Part shown: piece after piece, positions 19,359 to 29,091 of the stretch
Position numbering within the stretch: the first letter of the stretch is position 1
Layout of the letters: each line of letters opens with the position of its first letter
Source: Sphingomonas liriopis
GTDB lineage: Bacteria; Pseudomonadota; Alphaproteobacteria; Sphingomonadales; Sphingomonadaceae
DNA length: 64,000 nucleotides
Direction: 5' to 3'
Assembly: GCF_024211255.1 (NCBI RefSeq)
Contig: NZ_JAMLDY010000007.1
Span: 1 to 64,000 of the forward strand
The notes under the pieces: model-generated
Databases searched by the model: none
Seen by the model: only the letters and a program-made list of their open reading frames with translations
What the model was told of the DNA's origin: nothing
Made by a program: the position numbers and the translations under genes

Positions 19359-21800
19359 ATGCATCGTACCGATGATCGATCCGCGCGCATCGGGCGCCGT
19401 CTGCGCATGCACGGCGCGGTCGCCATGGCGGCGCTGTGCCTGTGTCCGGCGATCGCGGCACGGGCGGCGCCGCGGGCCGTTACCGCGCTGGCGGACGGGT
19501 GGCGGTTCATCCAGGCCGACCCGAAGGATGCCGAGGCGGCGACGCTCGACGACAAGGCATGGCGGACGGTGTCGGTGCCGCACGACTGGGCGATCGCCGG
19601 CCCGTTCGATGCGAACGCCAAGGCCGCGGGCGAGAACGGCTTCCTGCCGAGCGGCGTCGCCTGGTATCGCAGGACGCTCGACCTGACGCCGCGCCCCGGC
19701 CGGCGCTATTTCGTCGAATTCGATGGCATCATGGAGCGCAGCGGCGTCTGGGTGAACGGTCACCACGTCGGCTACCGGCCGATGGGCTACGTCAGTCAGC
19801 GCTTCGATATCACGCGGCACCTCGATGCGGACGGGCGCACCGTGATGGCGGTGCGCGCCGATACCTCCGCCGCGCCATCGTCGCGCTGGTATACGGGTGC
19901 GGGCATCTACCGCCGTGTCCGCCTGATCGAGACGGGCGACGTGCACATCCCGCAGGGCGGCGCCTATGTCCGTACCGCCAGGCTCGATGCCAGCGGTGCG
20001 ACGCTGGCGATCGCGACCGATGTCCACAACGCCGGCGTCGCGGCAAACGATGTGAAGGTCGAGGTCGTGCTGACCGGTCCCGATGGACGCGAGGTCGCGC
20101 GGACGATGCTGCCGGCCGCGACCGTCGCGGCGGATCGGACGGTGACCGTGCAGGGCGAGATCGCCGTGCCGCACCCCCGCCGCTGGGACATAAAAGATCC
20201 CGTGCAGTATCGCGCGACGATCCGCATTCTCGGTGCCGACGGCACGACGCTGGACGACGACACCGTCCGCTTCGGCATCCGCGACGCGCGGTTCGATCCC
20301 GCCACCGGCTTCTGGCTCAACGGGCGCAACTTCAAGCTGAAGGGCGTCGCGCTCCATCACGACGGCGGCGCGGTCGGCGCGGCGGTGCCGCTCGACGTCT
20401 GGCGGCAGCGATTGTCGACGCTGAAGGCGCAAGGCGTCAACGCGATCCGCACCGCGCACAACGTCCCCAGCCCCGAATTCCTCGATCTGGCGGACGAGCT
20501 CGGCCTGCTCGTGATGGACGAACTGTTCGACCAGTGGAACGTCGCCAAGACGCCCGAGGACTATCACCTGTTCTTCGGCGACTGGCACCAGCGCGACACG
20601 CTCGACATGGTCCGGCGCGACCGCAACCACCCGAGCATCGTGCTGTGGAGCGCCGGCAACGAGATCCACGACACCGCCTATCCGGTGCAGGCCAAGGCGG
20701 CGCTGCGCAGCATCCTCGACATCGTCCACGCCGCCGATCCGTCGCGCCCCGTGACGATGGCGCTGTTCCGCCCGAACGTCACCAAGGATTACGACAACGG
20801 CCTCGCCGACATGCTCGACGTCGTAGGGCAGAATTACCGCGAGAACGAGCTGATCGCCGCGAGCCGCCAGAATCCGAAACGCAGCATCGTGGGTACGGAG
20901 AATGCGCACAACCGCGTCAACTGGCTGCCGGTGCGCGACTATGCGCCGTTTTCGGGCATGTTCCTGTGGACCGGCGTCGATTATCTCGGCGAGGCGAACC
21001 GCTCGGGCTGGCCCAATGTCCAGAACCCGGCGGGGCTGCTCGACCGCACCGGTCGGCAGAAGATCAGCGGCATGGAGCGCGAGAGCTGGTGGTCTGCCCG
21101 CCCGGTCGTCCATGTCGTGCGCAATGCCGATCCGGCGGCGGCCGGCCCCGCCACCGATGGCGCCGGCGGCCCGAACCAGCCGGCGCTGCCGACGATGATC
21201 GCGGTCGCGACGCCGAAGCCGAAGGTCGCGCTGTTCGACGACTGGACGCCCGCGAACGCCGCGCCGCACGACGAGACGATCGAGGTGTACAGCAACTGCC
21301 GGCAGGTCGAGGCGTTCCTCAACGGCCGCTCGCTGGGCGTCCAGCCGCTTCATCAGGACGCCTCGCCGCGGCGCTGGTCGGTGCGCTATGCGCCGGGTGA
21401 GGTGCGTGCCACCTGCCGTGACCCGGGCGTCGGCACCGTGACCGACATATTGCGCACCGCGGGCAAGCCCGCCCGCATCGTACTCGAGCCGGATCGGTCG
21501 TCAGTCGGCTCGTCGTTCGACGATTTGACCTACGTCCGCGCCCGCGTCGTCGATGCCACAGGCACGACGGTACCGGAGGACGGTCGCCGCCTGCGCTTCG
21601 CGGTCGACGGGGCGGGGACGCTGGTCGCCACCGACAATGGTTCGTCGGTCGATCATACGCCGTTCGCGTCGCCCGAGCGCGCGGTGCTGGGCGGCCATGC
21701 CGTCGCCTTGGTGCGCGGCGCCGGATCGGGGCGCTTCCGCGTCACCGCGACCGCCGACGGCGTCGCGGGCGACAGCATCCAGCTGACGGCGACCCGATGA
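19359..21800 (+). CDS. glycoside hydrolase family 2 (beta-galactosidase-like), exported
   Basis: 813 aa with a signal peptide (cleavage near IAARAAPRA). Jelly-roll sugar-binding domain (about 35-190), Ig-like domain, TIM barrel with acid/base Glu435 in SAGNEIHD and nucleophile Glu514 in VGTENAHN, then C-terminal beta domains with a Big_4/Ig-like tail. Start ATG 19359 follows AAAGGGG; an upstream GTG at 19335 is possible. Its ATGA stop overlaps the GH43 start. In this setting a beta-galactosidase acting on pectin galactan side chains is the simplest reading, but GH2 specificity cannot be read from the sequence. Confidence 0.88.
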   Translation: MHRTDDRSARIGRRLRMHGAVAMAALCLCPAIAARAAPRAVTALADGWRFIQADPKDAEAATLDDKAWRTVSVPHDWAIAGPFDANAKAAGENGFLPSGVAWYRRTLDLTPRPGRRYFVEFDGIMERSGVWVNGHHVGYRPMGYVSQRFDITRHLDADGRTVMAVRADTSAAPSSRWYTGAGIYRRVRLIETGDVHIPQGGAYVRTARLDASGATLAIATDVHNAGVAANDVKVEVVLTGPDGREVARTMLPAATVAADRTVTVQGEIAVPHPRRWDIKDPVQYRATIRILGADGTTLDDDTVRFGIRDARFDPATGFWLNGRNFKLKGVALHHDGGAVGAAVPLDVWRQRLSTLKAQGVNAIRTAHNVPSPEFLDLADELGLLVMDELFDQWNVAKTPEDYHLFFGDWHQRDTLDMVRRDRNHPSIVLWSAGNEIHDTAYPVQAKAALRSILDIVHAADPSRPVTMALFRPNVTKDYDNGLADMLDVVGQNYRENELIAASRQNPKRSIVGTENAHNRVNWLPVRDYAPFSGMFLWTGVDYLGEANRSGWPNVQNPAGLLDRTGRQKISGMERESWWSARPVVHVVRNADPAAAGPATDGAGGPNQPALPTMIAVATPKPKVALFDDWTPANAAPHDETIEVYSNCRQVEAFLNGRSLGVQPLHQDASPRRWSVRYAPGEVRATCRDPGVGTVTDILRTAGKPARIVLEPDRSSVGSSFDDLTYVRARVVDATGTTVPEDGRRLRFAVDGAGTLVATDNGSSVDHTPFASPERAVLGGHAVALVRGAGSGRFRVTATADGVAGDSIQLTATR

Positions 21801-23287
21801 AGCGCGCGGCGATTGCGATGCTCGTCGCGCTGTCGAGCCAGGGCGCGCCCGCGCAGACGATCCACAACGACGTCTTCTGGAAGGACACGTCGGGCACGCC
21901 GATCTATTCGCAGGGCGGCGGCATGCTAAAGGTCGGGCGCCGCTATTACTGGTACGGCGCGAAATACGAGGAGGCGGTCGCCTATGCCCGCCAGCCGGCG
22001 GTCCATGCGGCGAACCCGCACTTCAGTGCGGTGACGGTCTATTCGTCGGAGAATCTCGTCGACTGGCGGTTCGAAGGCAATGCGATCACCGTCGGCGCCG
22101 CCGGGCAGCGGTTCGCGCGCGACGCGTGGATGGGCCGCCTGGGCGTGGTCTACAACGCGCGCACCCGCAAATACGTGCTGGTCAGCCAATATGCCGGCAA
22201 GGAGACCGGGCCCGGCATCGTCTTCGCGACCAGCGATACGCCGGCAGGCCCCTTCGTCTTCGCCCGGCATCAGGCGGTCGTCGACGGCGTCGCGACGCGG
22301 ACACCGGGCGACCAGACGGTGTTCGTCGACGACGACGGCAACCCGTATCTGATCTTCAGCGGCTCGGGCGATCGCCGGAGCCTGTATGTCGCGCCGCTCG
22401 ACGGCCCCGACTATCTCCACGTCGGGCCCGCGACCAGGGTCTACGATGTGCCCGGCGGCGGTCGCGAAGGCAATGCGATGTTCAAGCACGGGGGCCTGTA
22501 CTATTTCTGCTCGTCCGAGCTGCACGGCTGGAACGCCTCGCGCAGCTATTACATGACCGCCAGGGCGATCACCGGGCCGTACGGCCCGGAGCGGTCGCTG
22601 CAGGGGACGGAGGCGGACTTTTCCCACGTCTCGCAAAACGGCTTCTTTATTCCGGTGCAGGGGACGGAGGCGACGACGATCCTGTATGCGGGCGATCGCT
22701 GGAGCGACTTTGCCGGCAACGGCATCGGCTACAATGTCTGGGTGCCGCTGAGCTTCGAGGGCGATGTGCCGCACTTCCGCTCGCTCAGCGCGATCGACCT
22801 CGATACACGGCGGGGACGCTGGACGGTCGGGGCGGCGAACAACTACGTGCTCAACCCGAGCTTCGAGGCGGATCGGGTTCCCCAGACCGGCGTCGCCGGC
22901 TGGGTAACGAGCTGGACGAACCTCAAGGGTGCCGCACCCATCGTCAACACGTTGGGAGGCCGAACCGGACGATGGGCGCTGACGCTGGCCCCCACCGCGG
23001 CCGCGATGGGCAGCGCCGTGCAGACGATCACGCTTCCCAATGGCCGCTATGCCCTGCGCGCGTGGGTCAAAAGCACCGGCGGACAGGCCGTGGCGCGCCT
23101 TTTCGCAACCGGCTACGGCGGCGCGACCATCGCTCGTGACCTTATGCAGGCCGATCGCTGGACCGAGATCACGCTGCCTTCGATCGAAGTTACGAACCAG
23201 CACCTGCAGATCGGCGCTTATGTCGAGAGCACTGACAGGCAGGCGCTTGTCGTCGATGATTTTCAGCTGGTCGGAACCGACCCATGA
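21797..23287 (+). CDS. glycoside hydrolase family 43 with C-terminal carbohydrate-binding domain
   Basis: 496 aa, signal peptide (cleavage near GAPAQTIHND). A five-bladed propeller begins with IHNDVFWKDTSGTPIYSQGG and contains DQTVFVDDDGNPYLIFSG; the layout resembles GH43 subfamilies acting on galactans or arabinans. A separate beta-sandwich of about 140 residues (NYVLNPSFEADRV onward) looks like a carbohydrate-binding module. Translationally coupled to the GH2 gene by a 4-nt overlap. Its 3' end touches a region of gene fragments, so any further genes of the locus may have been lost. Confidence 0.85.
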   Translation: MKRAAIAMLVALSSQGAPAQTIHNDVFWKDTSGTPIYSQGGGMLKVGRRYYWYGAKYEEAVAYARQPAVHAANPHFSAVTVYSSENLVDWRFEGNAITVGAAGQRFARDAWMGRLGVVYNARTRKYVLVSQYAGKETGPGIVFATSDTPAGPFVFARHQAVVDGVATRTPGDQTVFVDDDGNPYLIFSGSGDRRSLYVAPLDGPDYLHVGPATRVYDVPGGGREGNAMFKHGGLYYFCSSELHGWNASRSYYMTARAITGPYGPERSLQGTEADFSHVSQNGFFIPVQGTEATTILYAGDRWSDFAGNGIGYNVWVPLSFEGDVPHFRSLSAIDLDTRRGRWTVGAANNYVLNPSFEADRVPQTGVAGWVTSWTNLKGAAPIVNTLGGRTGRWALTLAPTAAAMGSAVQTITLPNGRYALRAWVKSTGGQAVARLFATGYGGATIARDLMQADRWTEITLPSIEVTNQHLQIGAYVESTDRQALVVDDFQLVGTDP

Positions 23288-23397
23288 TGACGATATTCAA
23301 CGATACTTCGCGAACCAGCACGAGACAGATCCGTTCTGATACATGCATGACATGTCGCCGGTGTCACACCGGCATTTACGTCATTTCAGGCCTCGCG

Positions 23398-23516
23398 CTC
23401 GGCGCCGAGGCCGACCACAGCCGGATGGGCGTCGAGGCGATCGTCAAGCACCTGAACGCCCATGGTATCTTCATCGGCGACGACGGGCGCCGGGGCATCG
23501 GGCAGGTCCACCCCTT
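23398..23516 (+). pseudogene. serine recombinase fragment
   Basis: GAEADHSRMGVEAIVKHLN, then AHGIF..DDGRRGIGQVH, resembles the recombinase domain of large serine resolvases/invertases (G..AI...LN..G....G..W....V...L). Only about 40 residues remain, then the frame runs into the IS6 fragment. No catalytic serine domain is present. Confidence 0.5.
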
Positions 23517-23684
23517 GGTAACATAGCTCTCCAGCACCTCACCCTCGTGACCGAATGCCCGCCACAGGTAAACCATCTCGCCGTTTCAGCCTCATGTACA
23601 TCTCGTCCGGGCGCCAGCGCCAGTGGCGAAAGCCCCGCATGCGGCTGCCCCGCTGACGGCGGATGTCGCCGGCGAACAGCCCCC
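23514..23684 (-). pseudogene. IS6-family transposase internal fragment
   Basis: The minus strand reads FAGDIRRQRGSRMRG, RHWRWRPDEMYMRL, then in the next frame EMVYLWRAFGHEGEVLESYVTK, the central DDE region of IS6 transposases. One extra A in the run at 23584-23586 shifts the frame (MRLN-GEM expected). The fragment is cut abruptly on both sides, by the recombinase remnant and the RHS remnant. Confidence 0.72.
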
Positions 23685-24160
23685 GACAACTGGTTCTTGC
23701 TGTTGTAGAGCCATGACCCACCCGCCGCGCTCGTCAGGTCGCCGCGCGCGTCATAGGTCGGCACGACGTCGCCCGAAGCGGCATACTGGTTCAGGCCGTT
23801 CACCGCGTAGCCTCGATCGATCGTGTAATGACCGGTGAACGCATAGGCATCGTTAGAGATCGTCCGGCTCGCGATCTGCCCCGCCGGATTCCAGGCGAAG
23901 CTCGTGCTGTTCGCCTGGCCACCGCCGTTCAGCGTCAGTGCGGAGAGCCGTGACGCCGGATCGTAGTCATAGGCCGTGCTCGTCCCGTTGCCCAGCACGC
24001 GCCGCTTGCGCCGACCGAGATCGTCATATTCGTAACGCGCCAGCGACAGGCCGGAATTCTCGACGACGCTCGTCATCGCGCGGGTGTTGTCTTTGCCTGT
24101 CGGCGCTGACGGACTTTCCGAACTGGCAAGGGAGAAACCACGGGGCGCCTCATCATCCAC
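23685..24160 (-). pseudogene. RHS/YD-repeat protein fragment
   Basis: About 150 residues of YD repeats on the minus strand: [76 protein letters not shown]. These repeats build the shell of RHS toxins. Neither the N-terminal secretion part nor the RHS core motif and toxin tip is present, and the reading runs into the IS6 fragment after KNQLSGA. A relic, not a functional toxin. Confidence 0.75.
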
Positions 24161-24279
24161 GTCGATCGCGTCGAAAATATCGCTGCCGTCGGGTTACCTT
24201 CCGCTCGCGGGCCAATTCCATGCCGGAATATCCGCCATGGACTGCTTGCCCGGACGATCAGGATGCGCAACGATACGGC

Positions 24280-25016
<737 letters not shown>

Positions 25017-25017
<1 letters not shown>

Positions 25018-25400
25018 TGCCGTTTCAACCGATCAACCCGCCCGAATTCGCGACGCCGATCGCCCCCTATTCGGCCGGCGCCAAGGCGGGCAACACCGTC
25101 TATGTTTCGGGCGTGCTCGCGCTCGGCGAGGGCGGCACGGTGCTGCATGTCGGCGACGCCGCAGCGCAGACGCGCCACGTGCTTGAGGTCATCAAGACTA
25201 CGCTCGTCGCGGCAGGCGCGACCATGGCCGACGTCGCGATGAACCACATCTTCCTGAAGGACCTTGGCGATTACGCGGCGTTCAACCAGGTCTATGCCGA
25301 GTATTTTCCCGGCGACAAACCGGCGCGCTACTGCATCAAGTGCGAACTGGTGAAGCCCGATTGCCTCGTCGAGATCGCGTCGGTCGCGCACCTTGGCTGA
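25017..25400 (+). CDS. rutC: aminoacrylate deaminase RutC (RidA family)
   Basis: 127 aa, normal for YjgF/RidA proteins. Start [18 protein letters not shown]; the conserved Arg and Glu sit in [19 protein letters not shown]. RutC removes reactive aminoacrylate made by RutB. It overlaps rutB by 1 nt and rutD by 8 nt. Confidence 0.93.
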
Positions 25401-26178
25401 AGCCGCGGGTCTCTATTACGAACTGCACGGATCGGAGGATGCTCCGCCGCTGATCCTGTCGAGCGGGCTGGGCGGATCGGCGAGCTATTGGGGCCCCAAC
25501 CTGCCAGCGCTTGCCGAGCAGTATCGCGTCCTGGTCTACGACCATCGCGGCACCGGGCGGAGCCACCGTGGGCTGCCCGATACCGTCACCGTCGATGACC
25601 TCGCCGACGACATGCTGGCGCTGATGGATGCGGTCGGTTGGTCGCGGGCACACATCGTCGGCCATGCCGCGGGCGGCGTCGCCGGGCTCGCGCTTGCGCT
25701 GAAGGCGCCCGATCGCCTCGACAAGCTGGTCGTCGTCAACGGCTGGGCCAAGGCTGACCCGCACTTTCTGCGCTGTTTCGAAGCGCGGCTGAACCTGCTT
25801 CGTCACAGCGGGGTCGAAGCGTTCCTGCGCGCCCAGCCGATCTTTCTCTTCCCCGCCGATTGGATCAGCGTTCACACCGTCGATCTGGACGCCGAACTGC
25901 CGCATCAGGTCGCCGGCTTCCCCGGCAGCGCGACGGTGGAGAAGCGCATCGCGGCCCTTGCCGCCTTTGACGTCGCCGACCGCCTCGCCACGTTGGCGGC
26001 CGACGTCCTCATCCTCGTGGCGGAGGACGACATGCTGGTCCCAGCCGCCGCCGGCGCCCGGCTCCACGCCGCGCTTTCTGGCAGCCGGATCGCGGCAATG
26101 CCCCGCGGCGGGCATGCCTGCAACGTCACCGAACCCGACGGTTTCAACCGCCACGTTCTCGATTATCTCAGGAGCTGA
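25393..26178 (+). CDS. rutD: RutD, alpha/beta-hydrolase-fold protein of pyrimidine degradation
   Basis: 261 aa alpha/beta hydrolase fold. The nucleophile elbow reads GHAAGG, with Ala where a Ser would stand; the known E. coli RutD likewise lacks the serine (GHALG), which supports the assignment and an accessory role in aminoacrylate hydrolysis. A TTG start at 25393 overlaps the rutC stop. Followed by rutA after 6 bp. Confidence 0.88.
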   Translation: MAEAAGLYYELHGSEDAPPLILSSGLGGSASYWGPNLPALAEQYRVLVYDHRGTGRSHRGLPDTVTVDDLADDMLALMDAVGWSRAHIVGHAAGGVAGLALALKAPDRLDKLVVVNGWAKADPHFLRCFEARLNLLRHSGVEAFLRAQPIFLFPADWISVHTVDLDAELPHQVAGFPGSATVEKRIAALAAFDVADRLATLAADVLILVAEDDMLVPAAAGARLHAALSGSRIAAMPRGGHACNVTEPDGFNRHVLDYLRS

Positions 26179-26184
26179 AAAGCC

Positions 26185-27267
26185 ATGCAGGTCGGCGTCT
26201 TCGTGCCCATCAACAACAATGGCTGGCTGATCAGCGAGAACGCCCCGCAGTACATGCCGTCGTTCGACCTCAACAAGGCGATCGCGCAAAAGGCCGAGGA
26301 ACACGGGCTCGATTTCCTGCTGTCGATGATCAAGCTGCGCGGGTTCGGCGGCAAGACCGCGTTCTGGGAATATGGCCTGGAAAGCTTCACGCTGATGGCC
26401 GGGCTCGCCGCGGTCACGACACGGATCAAGATCTACGCGACCTGCCCGACGCTCGTCATCCCGCCCGCCTTCGCAGCGCGGATGTGCAACACGATCGATT
26501 CGATCAGCCACGGGCGCTTCGGACTGAACCTCATCACCGGCTGGCAAAAGCCCGAATACAGCCAGATGGGACTGTGGCCGGGTGAGGAGCATTTCCGCGA
26601 CCGCTACAAGATGCTCGACGAATATGCCCATATCCTGCGCGACCTGTGGGAGACGGGGCGCTCGGATCTGAAGGGCGAATATTACCAGATGGACGACTGC
26701 CTGGTCCGCCCTCGGCCGACCGGCGACATGAAGATCATCTGCGCGGGCAGTTCGGACGAAGGGCTCGCCTTCTCCGCCAAATGGGCGGATTATGCCTTTT
26801 GTCTCGGCAAAGGCGTCAATACGCCGACCGCCTTCGCCTTCAACAACGAACGCCTCGCCGCCGCCACCGCGAAGACGGGTCGTGACGTGTCGGTCTTCGT
26901 GCTGGTCATGATTATCGCTGCCGAAACCGACGATGAAGCGATGGCTAGGTGGCGGCACTATAATGCTGGCGTCGACCATGACGCGATCGCCTGGCTGAAG
27001 GACCAGGGCGCCGCCGACAAGGTCAACGCCACCACCAACGTTCGCCAGCTCGCCGCGCCCGAGGGCGCGGTGAACATCAACATGGGAACGCTGGTCGGCA
27101 GCTACGCCAGCGTCGCGCGGATGCTCGACGAGATGGCCGAGGTGCCGAACACCGGCGGCGTCCTACTGACGTTCGACGATTTCCTCGAAGGCGTCGAGGC
27201 ATTCGGGACCCGTATCCAACCGCTTATGACCAGCCGCCGGGGCAGTAACGGTATGGACGCATCATGA
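26185..27267 (+). CDS. rutA: pyrimidine monooxygenase RutA (luciferase-like)
   Basis: 360 aa FMN-dependent luciferase-like monooxygenase. Motifs [53 protein letters not shown] and CAGSSDEG are those of RutA, which opens the uracil ring between N3 and C4 using O2 and reduced FMN. RBS AGGAG precedes ATG 26185. Here rutA is last in the order B-C-D-A, not first as in E. coli. The flavin reductase RutF it needs, and a permease RutG, are absent from the window. Confidence 0.95.
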   Translation: MQVGVFVPINNNGWLISENAPQYMPSFDLNKAIAQKAEEHGLDFLLSMIKLRGFGGKTAFWEYGLESFTLMAGLAAVTTRIKIYATCPTLVIPPAFAARMCNTIDSISHGRFGLNLITGWQKPEYSQMGLWPGEEHFRDRYKMLDEYAHILRDLWETGRSDLKGEYYQMDDCLVRPRPTGDMKIICAGSSDEGLAFSAKWADYAFCLGKGVNTPTAFAFNNERLAAATAKTGRDVSVFVLVMIIAAETDDEAMARWRHYNAGVDHDAIAWLKDQGAADKVNATTNVRQLAAPEGAVNINMGTLVGSYASVARMLDEMAEVPNTGGVLLTFDDFLEGVEAFGTRIQPLMTSRRGSNGMDAS

Positions 27268-27361
27268 TAGCAACGGCCATGCGCTCCAACCAAATGCACG
27301 TGCAAGAATAAAGAGACACCCGCCCATCCCCTCGTTTATAATTACGGAATGATGTTTCGGG

Positions 27362-27654
27362 CTACGGCCTTGCTTTGCTCGTAGCGAAATCTTCCGCGAG
27401 TTTGTGCCGAAAATCGGATGAGCAAGTGCTATCAAGACCTTAGCCCGTTCGGCGATAGATTTTCCGCGCAGGTCGTCATAGCCGTGTTCGGTAACGACAA
27501 AGTGTACGTCATTCCGCGGCGTCGTGACCGGACCGGTCAGACGTGAGACTATGCGTGAGACCTGGCCGCCCGCAGCCGTCGAATGGCAGGCGATGATCGA
27601 TTTTCCTCCAACAGAGGCGGAGGCTCCCCGAACAAAATCGAGCTGATTGAGCAG
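27362..27654 (-). pseudogene. acetyl-CoA hydrolase/CoA-transferase, C-terminal fragment
   Basis: Translating the minus strand from about 27654 to the TAG at 27362-27364 gives LLNQLDFVRGASASVGGKS, IIACHSTAAGGQVSRIV, TTPRNDVHFVVTEHGYDDLRG and AERAKVLIALAHPIFR. These are the conserved C-terminal motifs of the acetyl-CoA hydrolase / 4-hydroxybutyrate CoA-transferase family. About 95 of roughly 420-600 residues remain; the 5' part has been replaced by the IS3 element, whose end is 11 bp away. It lies tail-to-tail with rutA. Confidence 0.8.
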
Positions 27655-27747
27655 CCCCCACAGGGTGGTCCAAGTTGTTAGTTAGTGCATTGTCGTCTTG
27701 AGCCTCACCCCGTTTCTGGTCCGGTCTTTATGAGAAAACCGGCTCTC

Positions 27748-27783
27748 TTTTCGTCAGGGCAGGCATGCCTGCCCTGACGAAAA
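27748..27783. terminator. perfect 36-bp palindrome at the orfB stop
   Basis: The arms are 18 bp each, centred on GCATGC at 27763-27768, with TTTT on one side and AAAA on the other. It forms a very stable stem with T-runs for both directions, so it should terminate transcription both from the IS and toward it. It also encodes the last residues of orfB (SSGQACLP), so coding and terminator functions share the same bases. Confidence 0.75.
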
Positions 27784-28596
27784 AGCGCGCTCCATCGGGG
27801 TCTGGTTGCCGAGGGAGCTATGCGGACGGTGCTCGTTGTAATCGCATCGCCACGCCTCACATTTTACCCGTGCGTCGTCCAAGCTCAAGAACCAGTATGC
27901 GTTGAGGCATTCGGCCCGCACCCGGCCATTGAACGCCTCCGCGAACGCATTGTCGGTCGGTTTTCCAGGCCTGCTGAAGTCTAGCACCACATCATGCTGG
28001 TAGGCCCACAGGTCGAGATTCTTCGAGATGAATTCCGGGCCATTATCCAGACGAATGCGCTTGGGACGACCGTGTACCGCGGCAATACGGTCGAGCGTCT
28101 CGACCACGTCAGAGCCGCGGTAGCTCGTCCGTACGTCGAGCGCTGGCGACACACGGGTAAAGTTGTCGATGATCGACAGCACGCGGATCTTGCGCCCGTC
28201 GAACAGCTGGTCCGACAAGAAATCCATCGACCAGCACTCGTTGGGGGCCGTCGCCGGCGTCCGGTCATCGCGCAGCTTTGCTTTCACCTTGCGCTTGGGT
28301 GTCTTGTTGCGCAGCTGCAGCCCGAGTTCGCGATACAGCCGATGGGTGCGCTTGTGGTTGATCTCCCAGCCCTCCCGTCGGAGCAGCACGTGGATGCGTC
28401 GGTACCCTTAGCGAACACGGGTCGCAGCCAATTCCTTGATCCGCATCTTGAGGCCGGCCTGATCGAGGCGGCGGGACTGATAGCGCTGGGTCGATCGATT
28501 GATCGGAAACGCGCCGCAAGCTCGCCGTTCGCTAACCTGGTAGCTCGCCTGCAAATAGCCGACGATCTCCCGGGCCCGACCAGGCCCTACATTTTT
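27754..28596 (-). pseudogene. IS3-family transposase OrfB, interrupted by a stop codon
   Basis: rve integrase core with the DDE residues in ECWSMDFLSD, RIRLDNGPEFISKN and AEAFNGRVRAECLN. Frame-linked upstream part VSERRACGAFPINRSTQRYQSR is the normal OrfB start. TAA at 28408-28410 (TRVR-stop-GYRRIH) replaces what is usually a Tyr codon and splits the gene. Expression would need a -1 shift from orfA at the A-run 28592-28596. Confidence 0.85.
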
Positions 28597-28853
28597 CGGC
28601 GGATGACATCCTGCAGCATCTCCTTGTCCAGGCTGAGGTTCGCCACCAGCCGCTTCAACCGGACGTTCTCCTCTTCCAGCACCTTCAGACGCTTCATCTC
28701 CGACGGCATCAGCCCACCGTATTTGCTGCGCCATCGATAATAAGTCTGGATGGAAATGCCGGCCTTCCGGCACACCTCCTCAACGGTCGTTCCATCCTCA
28801 GCCTGCTTGAGAATGAAGGCTATCTGCTGCTCGCTGAACCTCGACTTCTTCAT
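28587..28853 (-). CDS. IS3-family transposase OrfA
   Basis: 88 aa. Helix-turn-helix (QQIAFILKQAEDGTTVEEVCRKAGISIQTYYRWRSKYGG in two parts) followed by a leucine-zipper coil (MKRLKVLEEENVRLKRLVANL). It overlaps orfB; the run AAAAA just before its stop is a likely -1 slippery site. Intact in this copy. Confidence 0.9.
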   Translation of the reverse strand: MKKSRFSEQQIAFILKQAEDGTTVEEVCRKAGISIQTYYRWRSKYGGLMPSEMKRLKVLEEENVRLKRLVANLSLDKEMLQDVIRRKM

Positions 28854-28932
28854 CGGCGGATTCCCTCGTCTGGCATCTGCAAACCTAACCGGGAATTTCT
28901 CAAAAAGAATGGACCAATCCGAAGGGCTCAGG

Positions 28933-29091
28933 TCACGTCTCCGCCGCCATTGCCGGGCGTAGGTGGAGCGAAGCGGAACCGGAGGCCGGCAATGGCGGCG
29001 TCGCCGCTTCTGGTGCGGGTGGGCGGTAGCCCAGGCTGCTGTGCGGTCGGACGGTGTTGTAGTGACGGCGCCATGCCTCGATCAGCACCTT
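28933..29091 (-). pseudogene. second IS3-type transposase, C-terminal remnant
   Basis: The minus strand reads AKVLIEAWRRHYNTVRPHSS, LGYRPPAPEAATPPLP, ending MAAET-stop at 28933-28935. This is the C-terminal DDE-domain tail of a different IS3 transposase subgroup from the one at 27666. The 5' part is missing: the sequence switches at about 29092 to an aminotransferase gene on the other strand. Confidence 0.75.

Larger units (their letters stand above)
27666..28916 (-). mobile_element. IS3-family insertion sequence (IS407-like), degenerate
   Basis: About 1.25 kb with orfA and orfB in overlapping frames on the minus strand. Outer ends carry the short inverted repeat TGGTCCA (27666-27672) / TGGACCA (28910-28916). 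The 4 bases outside the two ends (AGGG and ATCC) do not match, so no target duplication is visible. Unrelated truncated genes on each side suggest a deletion or recombination after insertion. orfB contains an in-frame stop, so this copy cannot make full transposase unless readthrough occurs. Exact ends are provisional. Confidence 0.75.

Noticed and set aside
19143..21353. 736-codon minus-strand open frame
   Set aside because: Antisense shadow of the GH2 gene; no recognisable protein features.
23284..23526. 80-codon plus-strand frame directly after GH43 as a small gene
   Set aside because: Only its second half resembles anything, a fragment of a serine recombinase; treated as a relic.
27666..28916. 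Target-site duplication for the IS3 element
   Set aside because: Flanking AGGG and ATCC do not match, and shifting the ends by a few bases did not reveal a repeat.
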